A stretch of DNA of 38,181 bases from 'Osedax' symbiont bacterium Rs2_46_30_T18 (lineage in GTDB: Bacteria; Pseudomonadota; Gammaproteobacteria; Pseudomonadales; Balneatricaceae), in the NCBI GenBank assembly GCA_002163025.1, contig MABF01000081.1, positions 1 to 38,181 on the forward strand, given 5' to 3'. The translations under genes were made by a program, and so were the position numbers. Of this stretch, positions 18,387-25,695 are shown piece after piece. Positions within the stretch are counted from its first letter, which is position 1, and each line of letters opens with the position of its first letter. The notes beneath the pieces are model-generated. The model was not told where the DNA came from and did not search any database. It saw only the letters and a list, made by a program, of their open reading frames with translations.

Positions 18387-18426
18387 CGAAAAAGGCCGAA
18401 TCCAGAAATGGGTTCGGCCTTTTTCG
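18387..18426. terminator. Bidirectional rho-independent terminator
   Basis: A perfect 14-bp stem: CGAAAAAGGCCGAA at 18387-18400 pairs with its complement at 18413-18426 across a 12-base loop. A-runs and T-runs inside the stem ends let it terminate both the small membrane-protein gene and transcripts arriving from isocitrate lyase on the other strand. Confidence 0.85.
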
Positions 18427-18529
18427 TTTGCGTCCAGCCTCTCGTCACGAGGAGAGCGAGTGATGCAGCAGAGCTAGTTCGATCTGTACAATATCCTTTA
18501 GCCCTGCTATCAGCAGTGTATCAACCCAT

Positions 18530-20125
18530 TCAGTTAAATTGGTTCATGGTATTGTCTTCGCCACCGGCTTTAAGTGCCGCTTCACCGGCAAAATACTCCT
18601 TGTGATCATCACCCATGTCAGAGCCCGCCATATTCTGGTGTTTCACACAGGCGATTCCCTGGCGAATCTCTTTGCGTTGTACCCCGCGCACATAACCTAG
18701 CATTCCCTGCTCGCCAAAATACTCTTTGGCTAAGTTGTCGGTGGACAGTGCAGCGGTATGGTAAGTCGGCAGGGTGATCAAGTGATGGAAAATACCTGCT
18801 TCTCTGGCGGAGTCCGCCTGGAAGGTGCGAATTCTTTCATCGGCAATACTCGCCAGCTCGGTACTATCGTAGTTGGCACTCATCAAGTCAGCGCGGTCAT
18901 AATCCGCCATATCTTTGCCGTCACTGAGCATTGCATCGAATATCTGTTGACGAAAACTCAAGGTCCAGTTAAAAGAGGGAGAGTTGTTATAGACCAACTT
19001 GGCATTGGGAACAACCTTGCGAATCTCATTGATCATCGCGCCTATCTGGCCTATATGAGGTTTTTCTGTTTCAATCCATAGCAAGTCTGCACCGTGCTGC
19101 AAAGAGGTGATACTGTCGAGTATACAGCGTGCCTCACCCGTGCCTTTTCTGAACTGATATAAATTGCTCGGCAAGCGTTTAGGGCGGATTAATTTGCCGT
19201 TTTGGCGAATGATGACATCGTTATGACCAATTTCACTTTCACTGATCTCTTCGCCATCCAGAAATGAATTGTATTGATCTCCCAGATCCCCAACTTGGTT
19301 GGTCACTGCTATCTGCTTAGTCAGACCAGCCCCCAGAGAGTCAGTGCGTGCCACTATTACCCCATCATCAATGCCCAGCTCTAAAAATGCGTAGCGTACC
19401 GCATTGATCTTCGCCAGGAAATCGGCGTGAGGTACGGTGACTTTTCCATCCTGGTGACCACACTGCTTTTCATCTGATACCTGGTTTTCCAGCTGAATAC
19501 AGCAGGCACCGGCTTCAATCATTTGCTTGGCCATCAAATAGGTCGCTTCAGCATTGCCAAAACCTGCGTCAATGTCGGCAATGATAGGCACAACATGTGT
19601 GACATAATTATCAATTTTATCTTGTAGCTCTTTGACCAATGGCCCATTACTGGCATTGCGAGCGCTGTCGATTTCTCTGAATAATCCCCCGAGTTCTCTG
19701 GCGTCTGCCTGTCGCAGGAAAGTATAGAGTTCAGCAATCAGGCTGGCAACGGAGGTCTTCTCGTGCATTGACTGGTCGGGTAAGGGGCCGAACTCAGAGC
19801 GCAGCGCAGCCACCATCCAACCGGATAAATACAAGTATTTGCGGTCTGTATTGGAAAAATGTTTTTTAATCGAGATCATTTTCTGTTGGCCGATAAAACC
19901 GTGCCAGCAACCCAGAGATTGGGTATAAAGATCTGGATTGTTATCGTAATTATCCATATCCTGACGCATTATTTTTGCGGTGTACTTTGCAATATCTAAA
20001 CCGGTTTTAAAACGATTTTGGCATCTCATGCGCGCGGCGGATTCAGGGTTAATGGCCTGCCATTTATTTCCCTGACTGGCTTTTAGGCTTGTAACAGCAT
20101 CAATGTCTTGCATGTATTTGGACAT
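18530..20125 (-). CDS. aceA: Isocitrate lyase
   Basis: This enzyme cleaves isocitrate to glyoxylate and succinate, the first step of the glyoxylate shunt for growth on acetate and fatty acids. At 531 residues it belongs to the long Pseudomonas-type isocitrate lyases, longer than the 434-residue E. coli enzyme. The catalytic cysteine is Cys222 in KQCGH (220-224), the metal-binding region reads ADIDAGFGNAEAT, and the C-terminus ends NTMNQFN, close to the P. aeruginosa end as I recall it. No malate synthase gene is in the window. The 616-base region upstream contains two 15-bp palindromes that probably bind an RpiR-family regulator. Confidence 0.95.
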   Translation of the reverse strand: MSKYMQDIDAVTSLKASQGNKWQAINPESAARMRCQNRFKTGLDIAKYTAKIMRQDMDNYDNNPDLYTQSLGCWHGFIGQQKMISIKKHFSNTDRKYLYLSGWMVAALRSEFGPLPDQSMHEKTSVASLIAELYTFLRQADARELGGLFREIDSARNASNGPLVKELQDKIDNYVTHVVPIIADIDAGFGNAEATYLMAKQMIEAGACCIQLENQVSDEKQCGHQDGKVTVPHADFLAKINAVRYAFLELGIDDGVIVARTDSLGAGLTKQIAVTNQVGDLGDQYNSFLDGEEISESEIGHNDVIIRQNGKLIRPKRLPSNLYQFRKGTGEARCILDSITSLQHGADLLWIETEKPHIGQIGAMINEIRKVVPNAKLVYNNSPSFNWTLSFRQQIFDAMLSDGKDMADYDRADLMSANYDSTELASIADERIRTFQADSAREAGIFHHLITLPTYHTAALSTDNLAKEYFGEQGMLGYVRGVQRKEIRQGIACVKHQNMAGSDMGDDHKEYFAGEAALKAGGEDNTMNQFN

Positions 20126-20295
20126 TTCATAGATCCTTTTATGGTTGAGATAATGGTTATGATTGCTGCTTTTAACCTGACTAGTGTATTTACAGTCTTG
20201 TCATCAAGAGATCATTATTGTTGTTGCTTTGGCAGACAGATAATGCAGTTTTAGGTATGGCTGAGTCAAAGGAAAAGCCCGTGGTTACTGCTTTG

Positions 20296-20310
20296 TGTAG
20301 TGGCACTACA
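20296..20310. promoter_or_regulatory. RpiR-type (HexR/RccR-like) operator 1 upstream of aceA
   Basis: A perfect inverted repeat TGTAGT-GGC-ACTACA. The outer TGTA...TACA arms match operators of the RpiR-family regulators HexR (consensus near TGTAATTAAATTACA) and RccR, which control central carbon and glyoxylate genes in gammaproteobacteria. It lies 170 bp upstream of the aceA start codon. Assignment to a specific regulator is inferred. Confidence 0.6.
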
Positions 20311-20330
20311 AGAAAAGCTGCATATTTTGT

Positions 20331-20345
20331 TGTAAATAAACTACA
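20331..20345. promoter_or_regulatory. RpiR-type (HexR/RccR-like) operator 2 upstream of aceA
   Basis: TGTAAATAAACTACA, the same 15-base length and outer arms as operator 1, matching the HexR consensus at 13 of 15 positions. It is 35 bp centre to centre from operator 1. It is embedded in a slightly longer TTGTA...TACAA palindrome. Confidence 0.55.
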
Positions 20346-20476
20346 AGGATTTAATTACTCACATGCCACTGCTGGCACGCTTTGCTGCACATAAAATAAA
20401 ATGGCTAATGAAAATAGTTAGTTCAGGGAGATAACCGCTAAAAACTACATGAATAATTTTGTTGTGTTTTCTGGTG

Positions 20477-20513
20477 TGTAGTGAAAAGTTTTCATTGTTG
20501 AAACTGCACTACA
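20477..20513. promoter_or_regulatory. Further TGTAGTG / CACTACA half-sites
   Basis: TGTAGTG at 20477-20483 and CACTACA at 20507-20513 are the two arms of operator 1, here separated by 23 bases. They may be weak additional binding sites for the same regulator. Confidence 0.3.
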
Positions 20514-20741
20514 TATCCCTGAATTGACTCAATGAAGCTGAATTGATCGGCAAATTCACTTTGCAGCCGATTTAGATCAGTATCTTTAGTCTGTGCTAGC
20601 GCTATAAATTATTGAGATCATCAGCTATATTATGCGGCGCTGAATAAGGCTAATTTTGCCTGATGCAACTGTGCACTCAACCAGCCCTTTAGCTGTAGTT
20701 TTCAGTCTGACTGGGAAGTTCAAACAAGAGGAAAAAAATTT

Positions 20742-21185
20742 ATGGATTTAAGCTACCGTGCTGCGACGATTGATGATCTAGAATTTCTGCTGCAGCTGAG
20801 GGTAGAGACTATGGCAGAATATATGCGAAGTGTCGGTTGGCCAACAGATAATGAAACCCATCAAGTGCGCATAATGTACAAATTCGAGCATGCACACATT
20901 ATTCTCTATGGCGATCAGAGGGTGGGGTTGCTGAAAGCTTATTCCGACACCGATTGCTGGCATATAGTGCAAGTTCAAGTAGGGCGTGAGTTTCAGGGGC
21001 GCGGAATGGGTGCCAGTGCGGTAAAAAAAATAATTACCAGTGCCAGCAGGGAAAAAAAGGATGTGGCGTTATCTGTTATTGTCGGTAACCCTGCCAGGGC
21101 GTTATATAGCCGACTTGGCTTCAAAACGCTGGATACTGTTGATGATGAAGAACAGATGCGTTATTACTATCACCCAGAATCGTAA
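20742..21185 (+). CDS. GNAT-family N-acetyltransferase
   Basis: A single-domain GNAT protein of 147 residues, cytoplasmic. The acetyl-CoA binding motif A is clear as VQVGREFQGRGMGASAVKKI (about 83-102), followed by the motif B region NPARALYSRLGFKTL. The N-terminus opens with the usual RAATIDDLEFLLQLR helix. GAGGAAAA upstream supports the start. The next gene is an exporter 46 bases downstream, and a terminator follows that, so the two may form a short operon; an acetylation plus export role is only a guess. The acceptor is unknown. Confidence 0.85.
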   Translation: MDLSYRAATIDDLEFLLQLRVETMAEYMRSVGWPTDNETHQVRIMYKFEHAHIILYGDQRVGLLKAYSDTDCWHIVQVQVGREFQGRGMGASAVKKIITSASREKKDVALSVIVGNPARALYSRLGFKTLDTVDDEEQMRYYYHPES

Positions 21186-21231
21186 ATAACAGGTTTATTT
21201 ACATATTTATTAGTTAACCACCGGAACCACT

Positions 21232-21864
21232 ATGAGCATTGAAATATTAATTGTATTCGTTCTAACCCTTTTTATTACTTCGATTATTCCCGGCCCCAGT
21301 ATGTTAATCGCCTTAACCCACGGGGTGAAATATGGGGCGAAAGCGACTATGGCTACGGCACTGGGTAATACTTTGGCCTCATGTATTCAGGCGGTTATCT
21401 CTATTGCCGGTCTGGGAGTGCTGATCGCGACCTCAGGTGCTCTGTTTTTAGTGATTAAATATATAGGCGCACTGTATTTAGTATACTTAGGGGTGATGCT
21501 CTGGCGCAGTGCCAGCTTTAACCTGGACAATAGTTCATCCGCTGGGGATGGTAAGAGACAAGCACCGCTGTTTAAAATGTTCAGGCAGGGCTTTGTGATC
21601 GCTGCGGGTAATCCCAAAGCTATCCTGTTTTTTACCGCTTTGTTTCCACAGTTTATCGACCCGGGTCAGGCTTCACTAAGTCAGTATCTGATCATGGTAA
21701 GCTTGGTGTGTATCTGTGCCTTTAGCTGTGCGATGAGTTACGCAATCGGTGGAAATTATTTAGCGAGTGTGTTCAAAACATCCAATATCAGTAAATTGAT
21801 CAATAAAATAACCGGTGGCATATTTGTTACTAGTGGTCTGGGGCTAATTATAAGCAGTAAATAA
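21232..21864 (+). CDS. LysE/RhtB-family amino acid exporter
   Basis: A 210-residue inner-membrane protein with about six hydrophobic segments. The family signature lies at the N-terminus: SIIPGPSMLIALTHGVKYG with the GPSM motif, then AALGNTLAS-like and YLVYLGVMLWRSA segments, and FRQGFVIAAGNPKAILFFTALFPQF in the middle. Members export amino acids such as homoserine, threonine, lysine or leucine. The substrate cannot be predicted here. It follows an acetyltransferase gene and ends just before a strong terminator. Confidence 0.9.
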   Translation: MSIEILIVFVLTLFITSIIPGPSMLIALTHGVKYGAKATMATALGNTLASCIQAVISIAGLGVLIATSGALFLVIKYIGALYLVYLGVMLWRSASFNLDNSSSAGDGKRQAPLFKMFRQGFVIAAGNPKAILFFTALFPQFIDPGQASLSQYLIMVSLVCICAFSCAMSYAIGGNYLASVFKTSNISKLINKITGGIFVTSGLGLIISSK

Positions 21865-21881
21865 TTACCAGTAGTCAACAA

Positions 21882-21908
21882 AGCCTGGGCTGATAGCCCG
21901 GGCTTTTT
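21882..21908 (+). terminator. Rho-independent terminator after the LysE-family gene
   Basis: A 10-bp stem with one G-T pair (AGCCTGGGCT / AGCCCGGGCT), a 3-base loop, and a T-run TTTTTT directly after. It lies 17 bases past the stop codon. Confidence 0.88.
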
Positions 21909-22170
21909 TATGTTATTTTTTTCTACCATATTGTCACCCTTTCCTCTTTACCCTTGTCCGTGAAGATTAAGTTACGTTGTTTTTATGTATTTACTTCAGC
22001 GCTACAACTGTCTGGTCACTCTTTTAGCAATAAGCTCTGCTGCTCTAGATCTCAGCTCGATAGGTTAAGTTCAAAACAACGGCAGTTATTACTCTTCAGT
22101 TTTTCGATCTTTCACCACACATTGATGACAGTTGGCAGTGAATAAAAGTAAAAAATGAGCAGCTAAATAA
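21909..22170. other. Non-coding stretch before the SOS promoter
   Basis: Between the terminator and the LexA boxes I see no credible gene. A 63-codon open frame at 21954-22145 starts with GTG, lacks a ribosome site and resembles no protein family I know. Confidence 0.5.
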
Positions 22171-22186
22171 CTGTACATACAAGCAG
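22171..22186. promoter_or_regulatory. Weak second LexA box
   Basis: CTGTACATACAAGCAG matches 7 of the 8 defined positions of the LexA core CTGT-N8-ACAG. It starts 19 bp before the strong box, a tandem arrangement like that of some SOS genes. Confidence 0.4.
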
Positions 22187-22189
22187 GTA

Positions 22190-22205
22190 CTGTATTAATA
22201 TACAG
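22190..22205. promoter_or_regulatory. LexA (SOS) box
   Basis: CTGTATTAATATACAG has a perfect CTGT-N8-ACAG core with AT-only centre and extended CTGTAT/ATACAG arms; over 20 bases it matches 17 of the E. coli consensus TACTGTATATATATACAGTA. It overlaps the expected -35 region of the promoter whose -10 is at 22221-22226. Confidence 0.82.
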
Positions 22206-22220
22206 TTATTGATTGTGCTT

Positions 22221-22226
22221 TATAAT
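22221..22226 (+). promoter_or_regulatory. -10 element of the SOS-controlled promoter
   Basis: A perfect TATAAT lies 27 bases before the ATG of the exonuclease-like gene. The -35 region (about 22198-22203) is poor and lies within the LexA box, consistent with a tightly repressed promoter. Confidence 0.6.
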
Positions 22227-22252
22227 GTCATCAGCTAGCTGAGGTAGTTAAC

Positions 22253-22909
22253 ATGGAAATTAATGACAGCAGTAGATCCCATTACTGCTTACAGAGAGAG
22301 TTAAATACCGCTCTGGGCAGAGCAGGGCAAGTGGCAAGCCACTGGCTGGATGATAGACCTGCGTATATCAGTACTAAAACCACCGGTAGCGGCGAATTTG
22401 CACAAGTCATAGAAATAGCACTGCTAGACGCGGACCAAAGTGTGATATACCACTCGCAGATCCAGCCTAGTGTGGCCATAGATAAAGACGCGGAACTGAC
22501 TCACGGTATAAACTTAAGCTCGCTGCAGGGAAGACCGACCTGGCCGGATATTATTGGCAGGCTGAAACAGCTGCTGGTCGGGCGCAAAGTGATCATCTTT
22601 GACGCCATTTTTGAAACCAGGATATTGAAACAGAGCTGCCAGGCTTACGCACTGGATATCGAATGGGTTGATGCGCTATCGGTTAATTGTGCGATGTATC
22701 TATCGGCAAACGCCTATGGCAGTGACAATCGCTATGGCACCACCTCGATCAGTCATGCATTGCAAAAGGCTCAAGTGAGTCAGGTTAGCGCAAACAGCGG
22801 GGCAGTGGCCAGCTGCTATGCATTGATCAAGCTGGTAGCGATCACTGCTGACTACGCGCGGGTACGCAGAGAAATGCTTGAGGAGCTAAGTCTTAAAATC
22901 GCTGTATAA
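22253..22909 (+). CDS. DnaQ-like DEDDh exonuclease fold without catalytic residues, SOS-controlled
   Basis: A 218-residue protein whose sequence follows the DnaQ-type 3'-5' exonuclease fold: YISTKTTGSGEFAQVIEIAL (Exo I region), LTHGINLSSL, PTWPDIIGRL, VIIFDAIFETRIL (Exo II region) and a closing SGAVASCYALIKLV (Exo III region). Against the usual DTETTG, NA.FD and HRALAD motifs, the five acidic and histidine ligands appear replaced: Asp to Ser40, Glu to Lys42, Asp to Glu121, His to Ser182 and Asp to Ser187. The fold core seems intact and the frame is unbroken, so this looks like a pseudoenzyme rather than a decayed gene. GAGG upstream supports the start. A LexA box and a -10 element precede it. 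It is convergent with the DUF523 gene. The role is unknown. Confidence 0.75.
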   Translation: MEINDSSRSHYCLQRELNTALGRAGQVASHWLDDRPAYISTKTTGSGEFAQVIEIALLDADQSVIYHSQIQPSVAIDKDAELTHGINLSSLQGRPTWPDIIGRLKQLLVGRKVIIFDAIFETRILKQSCQAYALDIEWVDALSVNCAMYLSANAYGSDNRYGTTSISHALQKAQVSQVSANSGAVASCYALIKLVAITADYARVRREMLEELSLKIAV

Positions 22910-22931
22910 ACTACAGAAATACTGGAAAAAA

Positions 22932-23396
22932 TTATTCTTGACGCAAATACTCTGCCATTTCCGGCAATTCAAGTTCTGTAAATACTTTGATCTGGTGTTG
23001 CATCAGTAATTTTGCAGTCACTCCGTGGCCAGACACCAGCTGCTGCTGAAATTTACCGTCGTATATTAAATCCCGGCCACAGGAAGGGCTCTTGGATTTT
23101 AATAGCACGCAGTCTATATTATGTCGCTGTGCGAGCTGCAGGGCCATTTTCGCGCCTTTAATAAAAGCTTGCGTGTAATCGGTAGCCTGGCTATCTTGCA
23201 GCTGTAGTGGTTGCTGTGAAATGATTTCTACGGCGGGTCTGGGAATCGGTAGCCCCGCTGCGACTTCCGGACAAAAGGGCACTATCATTCCACGATCAGA
23301 CCATTGTTGAATTAATTGGTCACCGCTGGCGCTATGTTTTCCGTCGTAACGTACCTTGTGTCCGAGCAGACAGCTGCTGACTAATATTTTACGCAA
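22932..23396 (-). CDS. DUF523 family protein
   Basis: A 154-residue protein of the DUF523 (YbbK-like) family, recognised by ILVSSCLLGHKVRYDG, VPFCPEVAAGLPIPRPAVEI and LLKSKSPSCGRDLIYDG. The conserved cysteines (SSCL, FCPE, SPSCG) suggest a metal or Fe-S site, and the function is not established. The likely start is TTG at 23396: no ATG or GTG is available nearby, in-frame stops lie about 11 codons upstream, and GGGG sits about 11 bases before. It starts 30 bases after the roxA stop on the same strand and is probably co-transcribed. Confidence 0.82.
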   Translation of the reverse strand: MRKILVSSCLLGHKVRYDGKHSASGDQLIQQWSDRGMIVPFCPEVAAGLPIPRPAVEIISQQPLQLQDSQATDYTQAFIKGAKMALQLAQRHNIDCVLLKSKSPSCGRDLIYDGKFQQQLVSGHGVTAKLLMQHQIKVFTELELPEMAEYLRQE

Positions 23397-23426
23397 AGTG
23401 TCGGTATCCCCGGCAATCCTGTTTTA

Positions 23427-24590
23427 CTAGTTAATTTCATAAGCGCCAATTTTAATCAGATTGGCCAGTAACTTAAGGCGTTCAGGTTGCTCTGCTAAAT
23501 CAGTTGCTAGCACCGAGTCAGACTCAGTTAATTGGATTACAAAAGCTTGCTGCTGTCGGGTAATTTGGCAGCACATGCCATTGACAAAAAGTAACATAGC
23601 ATCGCTTTGATCGGTATCAGTGTGTTGGAAGGCCAGCCGGGTACCGGGAATTTTACAAATCTGCTCAGCTTGCTGCATTGCTTCAATGATCTCATCGACA
23701 CTGTTATCTAAATACAGTTCTTGTTGCTGCTGCGCATATTTGTGTTCTGTCATATAGCATCCGAACCATTGCTCAATTGCCCCGGGGGTTTCTATGTATT
23801 GCTTTAGAATCTGTTTAATCTGATCAACGGCCTGGGGGTTAATACAAGCACTGTGTTTTTGTATTGCTAGCTCTGGATCTTGGTATCTGAGTTCTGTACT
23901 TAGATCCTGTGCAACAAAGTCGCTAAAGTTATGTAATATATCAGCATGGGAGGGGGCTCTAAATCCAATAGAATAGGTAGTGCAGTCATCGCTGATAGCA
24001 GTGCCACAGTGTCCCACCTTCGGTGGAATATAGAGTAAATCACCAGGATTTAGCGTCACTGTCTGTTCTGCAGTCCAATCAGCGAGTAACATTAATTCTG
24101 AGTTTTCTTGTCTTGGGGAGTGCTCATCGTATAAGCCGCCGTATTGCCATTCTCTGCTACCTGTCGCTTGCAACAGGAAAACATCGTAGTTGTCATAGTG
24201 CGGGCCAACGCCACCCCCCTGACTGGCGTAGGAAACCATTAAGTCATCGATACGCCACTGCGGAATGAAATCGAATTGTTGGAGCAGCGCCTGAGCTTGC
24301 GGATGCCAGTGATCAACCGCCTGAACAAGCAAAGTCCAATGGCTTTCTGGCAAGTTCGCAAAATCTTCATCAAGCAGTGGGCCGTGTTTCATGGCCCAGT
24401 GATTGTCAGCGCTTTCCTGAATAATTAAGCGCGATTCTACTTCTTCTTCACAGGCGAGTCCCGCCAGTTCATCGGCAGAAATTATCGGCTCGAAATTGGC
24501 AATTGCGTTGCGAATTAACAAAGGTTTTTTCTGCCAGTAATCACGCAGAAAAGTTTCAAGGGAGATGTCACCTAAAGGCAATTGTTTCAT
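23427..24590 (-). CDS. roxA: Ribosomal oxygenase, 50S L16 arginine hydroxylase (JmjC)
   Basis: A cupin/JmjC Fe(II)- and 2-oxoglutarate-dependent oxygenase of the YcfD/RoxA family, which hydroxylates an arginine of ribosomal protein L16 in E. coli. The 387 residues are close to the E. coli length. The metal triad is visible: His131 and Asp133 in PHYDNYDVFLL and His194 in PPKVGHCGT; the GDLLYIPP strand lies between them. A C-terminal region from about 250 fits the dimerisation and winged-helix part. It lies between trmJ (51 bases upstream) and the DUF523 gene on the same strand; the first two both act on the translation apparatus. Confidence 0.9.
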   Translation of the reverse strand: MKQLPLGDISLETFLRDYWQKKPLLIRNAIANFEPIISADELAGLACEEEVESRLIIQESADNHWAMKHGPLLDEDFANLPESHWTLLVQAVDHWHPQAQALLQQFDFIPQWRIDDLMVSYASQGGGVGPHYDNYDVFLLQATGSREWQYGGLYDEHSPRQENSELMLLADWTAEQTVTLNPGDLLYIPPKVGHCGTAISDDCTTYSIGFRAPSHADILHNFSDFVAQDLSTELRYQDPELAIQKHSACINPQAVDQIKQILKQYIETPGAIEQWFGCYMTEHKYAQQQQELYLDNSVDEIIEAMQQAEQICKIPGTRLAFQHTDTDQSDAMLLFVNGMCCQITRQQQAFVIQLTESDSVLATDLAEQPERLKLLANLIKIGAYEIN

Positions 24591-24641
24591 GTTTTCGTTA
24601 CCGCTGTGAGTGTGGGTATCTAATCTATTGGCTGCAACAGG

Positions 24642-25373
24642 TTATTTTTGCAGATCGTCAATGCGTTTTTCTATGGATGAGAGTACACCACGTAGCATGC
24701 CCAGCTCCTGTTTTTCTGGTCGGGAACGATTAAAAAAACGCTGTAATTTTTGCATGGCTCTGCCCTCGTGTTGCGGAATCAAAAAATGTGCTTTGCGCAA
24801 CACTTGTTCTAAGTGTTGATAGAACATTGCCATCTCTTTGTGCAGAGGGTATTCACTGCTGGCAATAGTTGTTTGCTCTTGACTGGCGAGCCATATCTCA
24901 TAGCTGACCAGCTGTATTGCCTGAGAGATGTTTAACACTGGGTATTCAGGGTTGGTTGGGATAAACAGATGAAAATTACATAAACTCAGTTCTTCGTTCA
25001 GTAGTCCCTTGCTCTCGCGGCCAAATAAAATAGCTACGTTTCCCTGTGTAGATTCGCCAAGAATTTTATTGGCGCAATCTTTAACATCTAATAATGGTAA
25101 ATCAAAAGTTCTGTTTCTGGCGCTAGTACCTATGACCAGTTGGCAGTCGCTAATCGCTTCTTGCAAACTACTTACCACCACCGCATTTTCTAATACATCC
25201 TGAGCACCTGCAGCGCGGGATACGGCCTCATCATGAGGGAAATCAACCGGATCAACTAAGTACAAATTACTCAGTCCCATGTTTTTTAAAGCCCTGGCGG
25301 CAGCGCCAATATTACCTGGGTGAAAAGTATTGATCAGCACAATACGAATATTATTAAGTTGCATAAAATTCAT
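24642..25373 (-). CDS. trmJ: tRNA (cytidine/uridine-32-2'-O)-methyltransferase
   Basis: A SPOUT methyltransferase of 243 residues that methylates the 2'-O of nucleotide 32 in the tRNA anticodon loop. Motif 1 is IRIVLINTFHPGNIGAAARA with NMGLSNLYLVDP following; the knot motifs AILFGRESKGLLNEELSLC and FIPTNPEYPVLNISQAIQLV bind S-adenosylmethionine. The C-terminal helix pair (HEGRAMQKLQRFFNRSRP) is typical of TrmJ. An alternative start is the ATG three codons in (25364); neither has a strong ribosome site. Confidence 0.92.
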   Translation of the reverse strand: MNFMQLNNIRIVLINTFHPGNIGAAARALKNMGLSNLYLVDPVDFPHDEAVSRAAGAQDVLENAVVVSSLQEAISDCQLVIGTSARNRTFDLPLLDVKDCANKILGESTQGNVAILFGRESKGLLNEELSLCNFHLFIPTNPEYPVLNISQAIQLVSYEIWLASQEQTTIASSEYPLHKEMAMFYQHLEQVLRKAHFLIPQHEGRAMQKLQRFFNRSRPEKQELGMLRGVLSSIEKRIDDLQK

Positions 25374-25695
25374 TCAGTTCGAGAAAGTTAAAGTTACCAG
25401 CAGCAGCTGCGGGATGTAGCCCAAGGGTACAGGCTTGTGTGAGCAAGTACGGTTGCTATTATCCGGCTTAAAAGTACAAAACAAAACCTTTGTTTTCACA
25501 ATAGTGATATTTCTGTCAACTTTAGGGCGGCAGTGATTAATCAGTCGCCAAGGAGAGTGTTGATTAGTAGATCTAGAGTGCTGCACAAGTGCGAAAAAAA
25601 AGAGGATTAGAGAATAGAGAATAGAGCGAGAGCGAGAGAATCTAGATAAGACTTATCAAGGTTGATAAGTCTTATCTATCGGCATGCTAAATGGC
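25374..25695. other. Intergenic region between rne and trmJ
   Basis: No gene is seen in these 322 bases. It contains a purine-rich stretch of GAGAATA and GAGCGA repeats at 25605-25640 and the long perfect hairpin at 25643-25678. A 70-codon minus-strand frame (25374-25586) has no family resemblance or ribosome site. Confidence 0.55.
25643..25678 (-). terminator. Long perfect hairpin downstream of rne
   Basis: Arms of 17 bases (25643-25659 and 25662-25678, TAGATAAGACTTATCAA and its complement) flank a 2-base centre. It begins 17 bases past the rne stop codon. The stem is AT-rich without a T-run, so it may protect or process the rne 3' end rather than terminate alone. Confidence 0.5.

Larger units (their letters stand above)
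20126..20741. other. Long divergent intergenic region between aceA and a GNAT gene
   Basis: No credible gene is present in these 616 bases on either strand. The region is AT-rich and holds the two RpiR-type palindromes and two further half-sites listed separately, which suggests a heavily regulated aceA promoter. I could not place a convincing sigma-70 promoter. Confidence 0.6.

Noticed and set aside
21954-22145. A 63-residue frame upstream of the SOS promoter
   Set aside because: GTG start without a ribosome site, unusual composition and no recognisable family.
25374-25586. A 70-residue minus-strand frame upstream of trmJ
   Set aside because: No ribosome site, no family resemblance, and it ends exactly at the trmJ start as an upstream extension in another frame would.
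25605-25640. Purine-rich GAGAATA/GAGCGA microsatellite
   Set aside because: Short and irregular; no function or clear unit could be supported.
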